A stretch of 8,301 nt of DNA from NCBI GenBank assembly GCA_025454275.1, contig JALOOS010000143.1, positions 1 through 8,301 of the forward strand, given 5' to 3'. The position numbers were made by a program, and so were the translations under genes. Each line of letters opens with the position of its first letter. The first letter of the stretch is position 1. Shown piece by piece: positions 5,410-8,301 of this stretch. Under the pieces are notes generated by a model. That model saw only the letters and a program-made list of their open reading frames with translations. It made no database searches and was not told where the DNA came from. This DNA comes from Desulfobacterales bacterium (lineage in GTDB: Bacteria; Desulfobacterota; Desulfobacteria; Desulfobacterales; SpSt-501).

Positions 5410-6476
5410 CGCCGGTACCCCCTGAGTATAAGATAGATGAAAACCGGGGCCCCGGTGAAGGCGGTCAGCACCGAAACCGGAAGCACGTGCGGCGCCAGCA
5501 CGATCCGTGCAATGGTGTCGGATGCGAGCAGCAGGGCCGAACCCGTCAAGAGCGTCGCCGGCAGCAGGAAGCGGTGGTCGCCGCCGATCAGCCGGCGCAC
5601 GATGTGCGGGCAGACCAGCCCCACGAAACCGATGACGCCCAAAAAGGCCACCGTGACCGCGGTGAGAAGAGAGGAGACGAGCATCGCCTGCATGCGCACG
5701 CGCTCCACGCGCACCCCGAGGCCCTTCGCGGTCTCGTCCCCGGCGTCGATCGCGTTGTAGTCCCAGCGTTTCGAAAAGAAGAAGATCGCCGAAGCCAGGG
5801 TGACAAGGGCCAGGATGGCGATTTCGGTCCAGGAGGCCCGGGCGGCATCGCCGAAGGTCCAGAAGACCATCGCCGCCAACTGGACATCGTCGGCGAAAAA
5901 CTGCAGAAACATGATCCCGGCCGAAAAAAGAGCGCTCAGGGCGACGCCGGTCAGAACCATGATTTCAGGGGTCGCCCCGCGGATGCGGGAGATCCCGACA
6001 ATGACCCAGGCGGTAATCATGCAGAAGATGAACGCCGAGGCCGTGGTGAGATAGGGGTTGGAGAGGGTGACGGCCCCCACTATGGTGCTGCTCATCCGGC
6101 CGCTGCCGAGCAGCATGACGGCGAGGGCGGCGCCGAAGGCGGCAGCGTGTGAAATCCCCAGGGTAAAGGGGGAACCCAGCGGGTTGCGCAGCACCGACTG
6201 CATCACGGCCCCGGCCGCCGCCAGCGCAGCCCCCCCGATGACGGCCGCCAGGGCCTGCGGCAGCCGGATCCGCCAGATGATGGCATCGGTCTGGGGCGAT
6301 AGGCTCGCGCCGAGAAGGGTCCGGCCCACATCGGCCAGCCGCAGGGTGGCGGCGCCGACCGCAACACCGACCACGATCAACACTGCCACGAGGAGGCCTA
6401 AAAAAACGATGAAAAGGCTTTTGCGGCCGATGTAGCGCCGGTACTCCGGGGAAACCTGTCCGGATTGCAGATGCAT
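5406..6476 (-). CDS. FecCD/BtuC-type ABC transporter permease
   Basis: A 356-residue, very hydrophobic inner-membrane protein, matching the usual 330-360 residues and about ten transmembrane helices of the FecCD family. The first helix is near residues 21-44 (LFIVFLGLLVAVLIVVGVAV). Family landmarks are IIWRIRLPQALAAVIGGAAL, then MQSVLRNPLGSPFTLGISHA, the central GLGVRVERVR loop and GFVGLVCPHIVRRLIGGDHR. The last of these contains the coupling helix that contacts the ATPase. The C-terminal segment LPVSVLTAFTGAPVFIYLIL is typical. The ATG (6474-6476) is 11 nt after the binding-protein stop. Its ribosome binding site is weak (GAAGCGG), so it may depend on readthrough of ribosomes from the gene before. 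It should work as a homodimer with two copies of the ATPase. Confidence 0.95.
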   Translation of the reverse strand: MHLQSGQVSPEYRRYIGRKSLFIVFLGLLVAVLIVVGVAVGAATLRLADVGRTLLGASLSPQTDAIIWRIRLPQALAAVIGGAALAAAGAVMQSVLRNPLGSPFTLGISHAAAFGAALAVMLLGSGRMSSTIVGAVTLSNPYLTTASAFIFCMITAWVIVGISRIRGATPEIMVLTGVALSALFSAGIMFLQFFADDVQLAAMVFWTFGDAARASWTEIAILALVTLASAIFFFSKRWDYNAIDAGDETAKGLGVRVERVRMQAMLVSSLLTAVTVAFLGVIGFVGLVCPHIVRRLIGGDHRFLLPATLLTGSALLLASDTIARIVLAPHVLPVSVLTAFTGAPVFIYLILRGYRR

Positions 6477-6487
6477 GGCCGGCCGCT

Positions 6488-7588
6488 TCAGTTTACCGGG
6501 ATTCTGCGGTAGACGAGGCCCTGGAACTCCTGGTTCATGGCCTGGAAGACCGGCTTGCCCACCAGAAAGGAGTAGATCTCATCGGCCTTTTGAACCGGGT
6601 CCACGTCGGCGAAGCGCCCGGGATATAGCAGCTTCCCGATGAAATAACCGTTCGCCAGGATGGAGCCGAAATTCTGCGTGTACCAGCTATAGGGCAATAA
6701 ACCGTACACCTCGCCCCTCTTCACGGCGCTCAGCGTCCGGTAGGCCGGGTCGTTCTTCAGCTCGTGAAGTCCCCCGGCGTTATCCCCCATTTGGAGAGTG
6801 GATAGATCGAGAAAAAGGATGTCCGGGTCGGCGGCGACGATTTTCTCCTTGGCGATGCTTACCGCTCCGGGCGGCGTTGCGGTCGAGGAGGGGTCCCGGG
6901 CCGCGTTGCGGGCATTGACGAAGCCGAAGGGCGGGTAGCCCGGCTCGGTGGACTGGAACCCGTGCGGGCCCCTCAAGGCCACCCCGCCCACGAAGCAACT
7001 CTTGCGTTTGTCGGCCGGCAGGTCCCGGGTCCGCTGCGAGAGGTCCGCGATCGTTCGTTCGAAATAGGCGATGACCTCCTCGGCCCGTTCCGCCTTTTTT
7101 AGAACCGCCCCCATGATCCGGAGCGAATCGTAGAGCTTCGGCCGCTGCTGTTCGAGGTCTCCGTAATCCAGGACGATGACCGGGATTGCTGTTTTCTGCT
7201 GGAGCTTTTCGGGGTCGTGGCCCATTGTGGGATAGGTTTTGAATATCACCTGGGGTGCAGGGTCGAGGCTCAGGATGAGCTCGGGGTTGTCGAACCCCCT
7301 GAACTCGCCGAACATCGGCAGCGTCTTGAACCCCGGGTTCGCCAGGGAGTAGGGCCGGGCATCGAACTGGGGGCGCTTTTTTTCGATGTCGTCCACGGCG
7401 ACAACTCGATCCTGGGCTTGAAGATACACCAGGAGCCGCAGACACCCGGGGCCGGAGCAGATCACCCGCTCGGCGGGGACCGGCACATCGAGCCGGCGGC
7501 CGGCCGAATCGGTGATCTCAGCCGACCACCCCCCTCCTGCGGCTGCGAGCAACATCATTCCCGCCAACATCAGGCCGGATCGCTTCAT
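6488..7588 (-). CDS. Periplasmic substrate-binding protein of a FecBCD-type importer (PF01497-like)
   Basis: A 366-residue exported protein. Residues 1-23 form a Sec signal peptide (MKRSGLMLAGMMLLAAAGGG, WSA) with likely cleavage before EITD. No lipobox cysteine is seen, so it should be soluble in the periplasm. The fold is the type III (helical-backbone) binding-protein class: ITDSAGRRLDVPVPAERVIC, then NPELILSLDPAPQVIF, PDILFLDLS, and a C-terminal lobe with LLYPGRFADVDPVQKADEIY. The last segment is characteristic of a subgroup found in anaerobes and methanogens. The ATG at 7586-7588 is chosen for its GGGAGGA ribosome binding site about 7 nt upstream and because the signal peptide starts there. 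An in-frame ATG at 7684 would read through a terminator hairpin. It heads the importer operon and lies downstream of an apparent transcription attenuator. Confidence 0.94.
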   Translation of the reverse strand: MKRSGLMLAGMMLLAAAGGGWSAEITDSAGRRLDVPVPAERVICSGPGCLRLLVYLQAQDRVVAVDDIEKKRPQFDARPYSLANPGFKTLPMFGEFRGFDNPELILSLDPAPQVIFKTYPTMGHDPEKLQQKTAIPVIVLDYGDLEQQRPKLYDSLRIMGAVLKKAERAEEVIAYFERTIADLSQRTRDLPADKRKSCFVGGVALRGPHGFQSTEPGYPPFGFVNARNAARDPSSTATPPGAVSIAKEKIVAADPDILFLDLSTLQMGDNAGGLHELKNDPAYRTLSAVKRGEVYGLLPYSWYTQNFGSILANGYFIGKLLYPGRFADVDPVQKADEIYSFLVGKPVFQAMNQEFQGLVYRRIPVN

Positions 7589-7613
7589 TCCCTTTTCCTC
7601 CCGCTTTAAGATC

Positions 7614-7669
7614 AAAAATAAAAAGGCTGCTGACGCCGCCCCATTCCGAGGTGCGGATTCAGCAGCCTT
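7614..7669 (-). terminator. Intrinsic terminator in the leader of the importer operon (attenuator)
   Basis: On the minus strand AAGGCTGCTGA (7669-7659) pairs perfectly with TCAGCAGCCTT (7633-7623), an 11-bp stem. The 25-nt loop adds an inner CCGC/GCGG helix. The stem is followed at once by TTTTT-A-TTTTT (down to 7614). The T-run ends 25 nt before the ATG at 7588, and only the ribosome binding site lies between. No minus-strand gene lies upstream in the window because the neighbour is divergent. The hairpin therefore has to act on this operon's own leader transcript. Confidence 0.85.
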
Positions 7670-7678
7670 CGTGGCTGC
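7662..7678 (-). promoter_or_regulatory. Candidate antiterminator hairpin competing with the leader terminator
   Basis: GCAGCC (7678-7673) can pair with GGCTGC (7667-7662) around the 5-nt loop ACGAA. The GGCTGC strand is the 5' arm of the terminator, so the two structures exclude each other. Six base pairs is weaker than the 11-bp terminator, so termination would be the default unless something stabilises this form. The pairing is seen in the sequence; the switching role is inferred. Confidence 0.45.
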
Positions 7679-7683
7679 GTACA

Positions 7684-7689
7684 ATTATA
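7684..7689 (-). promoter_or_regulatory. Candidate -10 box of the importer operon, without a good -35
   Basis: The minus strand reads a perfect TATAAT here. At 16-18 nt spacing the -35 region is GCCCGT-like and a poor match. Two direct GTGACG copies lie just upstream (7718-7713 and 7708-7703), one helical turn apart, where an activator could bind. Initiation would be near 7677, making a leader of about 90 nt that begins close to the antiterminator arm. A start further upstream, giving a longer leader, cannot be excluded. Confidence 0.45.
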
Positions 7690-7723
7690 GTGGGCCGCTT
7701 CACGTCACGGGCCGTCACCTCCG

Positions 7724-7754
7724 CGGCGCCCCGGTTGAAGGCCGGCAGGCGCCG
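7724..7754. repeat. Strong hairpin in the divergent intergenic region
   Basis: CGGCGCC (7724-7730) plus CCGG (7731-7734) pair with CCGG (7742-7745) and GGCGCCG (7748-7754). This gives 11 bp with a 2-nt bulge (CA) and a 7-nt loop. No T-run follows in either direction. It lies between the candidate promoters of the importer operon and the NAD synthetase gene. It may be an operator, or part of a longer leader RNA of the importer operon. Confidence 0.6.
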
Positions 7755-7760
7755 AAACGA

Positions 7761-7789
7761 TTGACATCCTGCGCACAATGCCGAAAAAT
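7761..7789 (+). promoter_or_regulatory. Candidate sigma70-type promoter of the NAD synthetase gene
   Basis: A perfect TTGACA (7761-7766) is followed after 17 nt by AAAAAT (7784-7789; 4 of 6). This places the start near 7796, about 20 nt before the ATG at 7816. The ribosome binding site GGAGG (7806-7810) has a 5-nt spacer. Confidence 0.55.
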
Positions 7790-7815
7790 AGAAACAGTTC
7801 GCAGCGGAGGCGGGG

Positions 7816-8301
7816 ATGAAACCCATCAAATTGGCACGGATGGAGTGCGCGAGGGTGTGCGAGGAGATCGGTGATTTCGTGATCAGCCAGGTGCGCTCGG
7901 CCGGCGCCACCGGATGTGTGGTCGGGCTCTCGGGCGGGGTGGATTCGAGCACCACGGCGGCCCTGATCCAACGCGCCTTCGATCGCCACCGGACGGCCCG
8001 CTATGAGCTGGTCGGCTACATCCTGCCTTCGAACCTGAACAAGGAGGATGATTTCCGCGACGCCCGGTCGGTGGCGGCGGCATTGGGCATCCGGTATGAA
8101 ATACACGATATTGAGGCTCCGGTGGAGGCGTTTCGCGTCACCAATCCCGAGGCCTTCGAGGATATCTTCCACAAAGGCAACCTGATCTCGCGGGTGCGCG
8201 CAAACGTGCTGTCGACCAAGGCCGCCACCGAGGGGAAGCTCCTTGCCGGCACCGGCAACAAGGACGAGGATTTCGGGATCGGCTACTACACCCTCTTCGG
8301 G
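7816..8301 (+). CDS. nadE: NAD(+) synthetase, N-terminal part (3' end outside window)
   Basis: The first 162 residues of NAD synthetase, which amidates deamido-NAD to NAD in the last step of NAD biosynthesis in the cytoplasm. Residues 37-45 (GLSGGVDSS) are the PP-loop that binds ATP pyrophosphate. Further on come YILPSNLNKEDDFRDA and a strongly conserved block, RVRANVLSTKAATEGKLL, followed by GTGNKDEDFGIGYYTLFG (145-162) in the deamido-NAD and ATP site. The GTGNKDED form, rather than GTGNKSE, is the variant I associate with archaea and many anaerobic bacteria. There is no N-terminal nitrilase-type glutaminase domain, so free ammonia is the expected nitrogen donor unless a separate glutaminase exists. 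The reading frame is open to the window edge without a stop, and 100 or more residues should follow. It is divergent from the importer operon. Confidence 0.95.
   Translation, partial: MKPIKLARMECARVCEEIGDFVISQVRSAGATGCVVGLSGGVDSSTTAALIQRAFDRHRTARYELVGYILPSNLNKEDDFRDARSVAAALGIRYEIHDIEAPVEAFRVTNPEAFEDIFHKGNLISRVRANVLSTKAATEGKLLAGTGNKDEDFGIGYYTLFG

Noticed and set aside
4612..6152. Long plus-strand open frames opposite the ATPase and permease
   Set aside because: They are antisense shadows typical of GC-rich genes, with His/Gln/Asp-rich low-complexity translations and no motifs.
7589..7684. In-frame upstream ATG at 7684 extending the binding protein by 32 residues
   Set aside because: It would place the terminator hairpin inside the coding region, bury the signal peptide, and lacks a ribosome binding site; ATG 7588 has a good one.
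7614..7780. Cobalamin or molybdenum-cofactor riboswitch upstream of the importer operon
   Set aside because: I could not find the conserved core sequences of either class. Only the terminator and a small competing hairpin are supported.
1..8301. CRISPR array, tRNA or rRNA genes, insertion-sequence transposase
   Set aside because: No regularly spaced identical repeats, no cloverleaf or rRNA-like stretch, and no transposase motifs were seen on either strand.

Overview
The window is GC-rich, tightly packed bacterial DNA. Its gene content suggests a Gram-negative anaerobe, most likely a sulfate-reducer-like member of the Desulfobacterota. The reasons are an FmdE-family protein beside a FecBCD-type importer, an anaerobe-type 4Fe-4S protein with a winged-helix-like N-terminus, and an NAD synthetase of the GTGNKDED type. 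This placement is inferred from protein style, not from a database match.

Left part, + strand (1-2299): the C-terminal end of a polar amino-acid ABC transporter ATPase (GlnQ type), a stand-alone RluA-family pseudouridine synthase, then a 4Fe-4S protein behind a recognisable sigma70-like promoter. The 4Fe-4S gene is split by a frameshift near 1797, and the break looks like a small deletion.

Middle, - strand (2484-3868): a probable cupin > transglutaminase-like protein > HIT-family protein unit. The HIT gene is broken. Its N-terminal half is intact, but about 40 codons are missing and the C-terminal end (HIHLIPRR and onwards) continues in another frame. Between the two broken genes lies a pair of inverted hexanucleotide tandem arrays. 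Upstream of the cupin gene lies an inverted pair of 19-nt REP-like elements.

Right part, - strand (4019-7588): a compact operon of periplasmic substrate-binding protein > FecCD-type permease > FecE-type ATPase > FmdE-family protein. The gaps are 11 nt, a 4-nt GTGA overlap and 2 nt. It looks like an importer for a metal, metal chelate or oxyanion, with FmdE as a co-translated partner. The leader of this operon carries a textbook intrinsic terminator (11-bp stem, then T5-A-T5) ending 25 nt before the start codon. A competing 6-bp hairpin overlaps it, so the operon is probably controlled by transcription attenuation.

Right edge, + strand (7816-8301): the 5' part of an ammonia-type NAD synthetase gene with a good promoter and ribosome binding site, transcribed divergently from the importer operon. 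A strong symmetrical hairpin sits in the middle of the divergent region.

The best leads are the attenuator-controlled importer-FmdE operon, the two disrupted genes flanking the repeat pair, and the REP pair.
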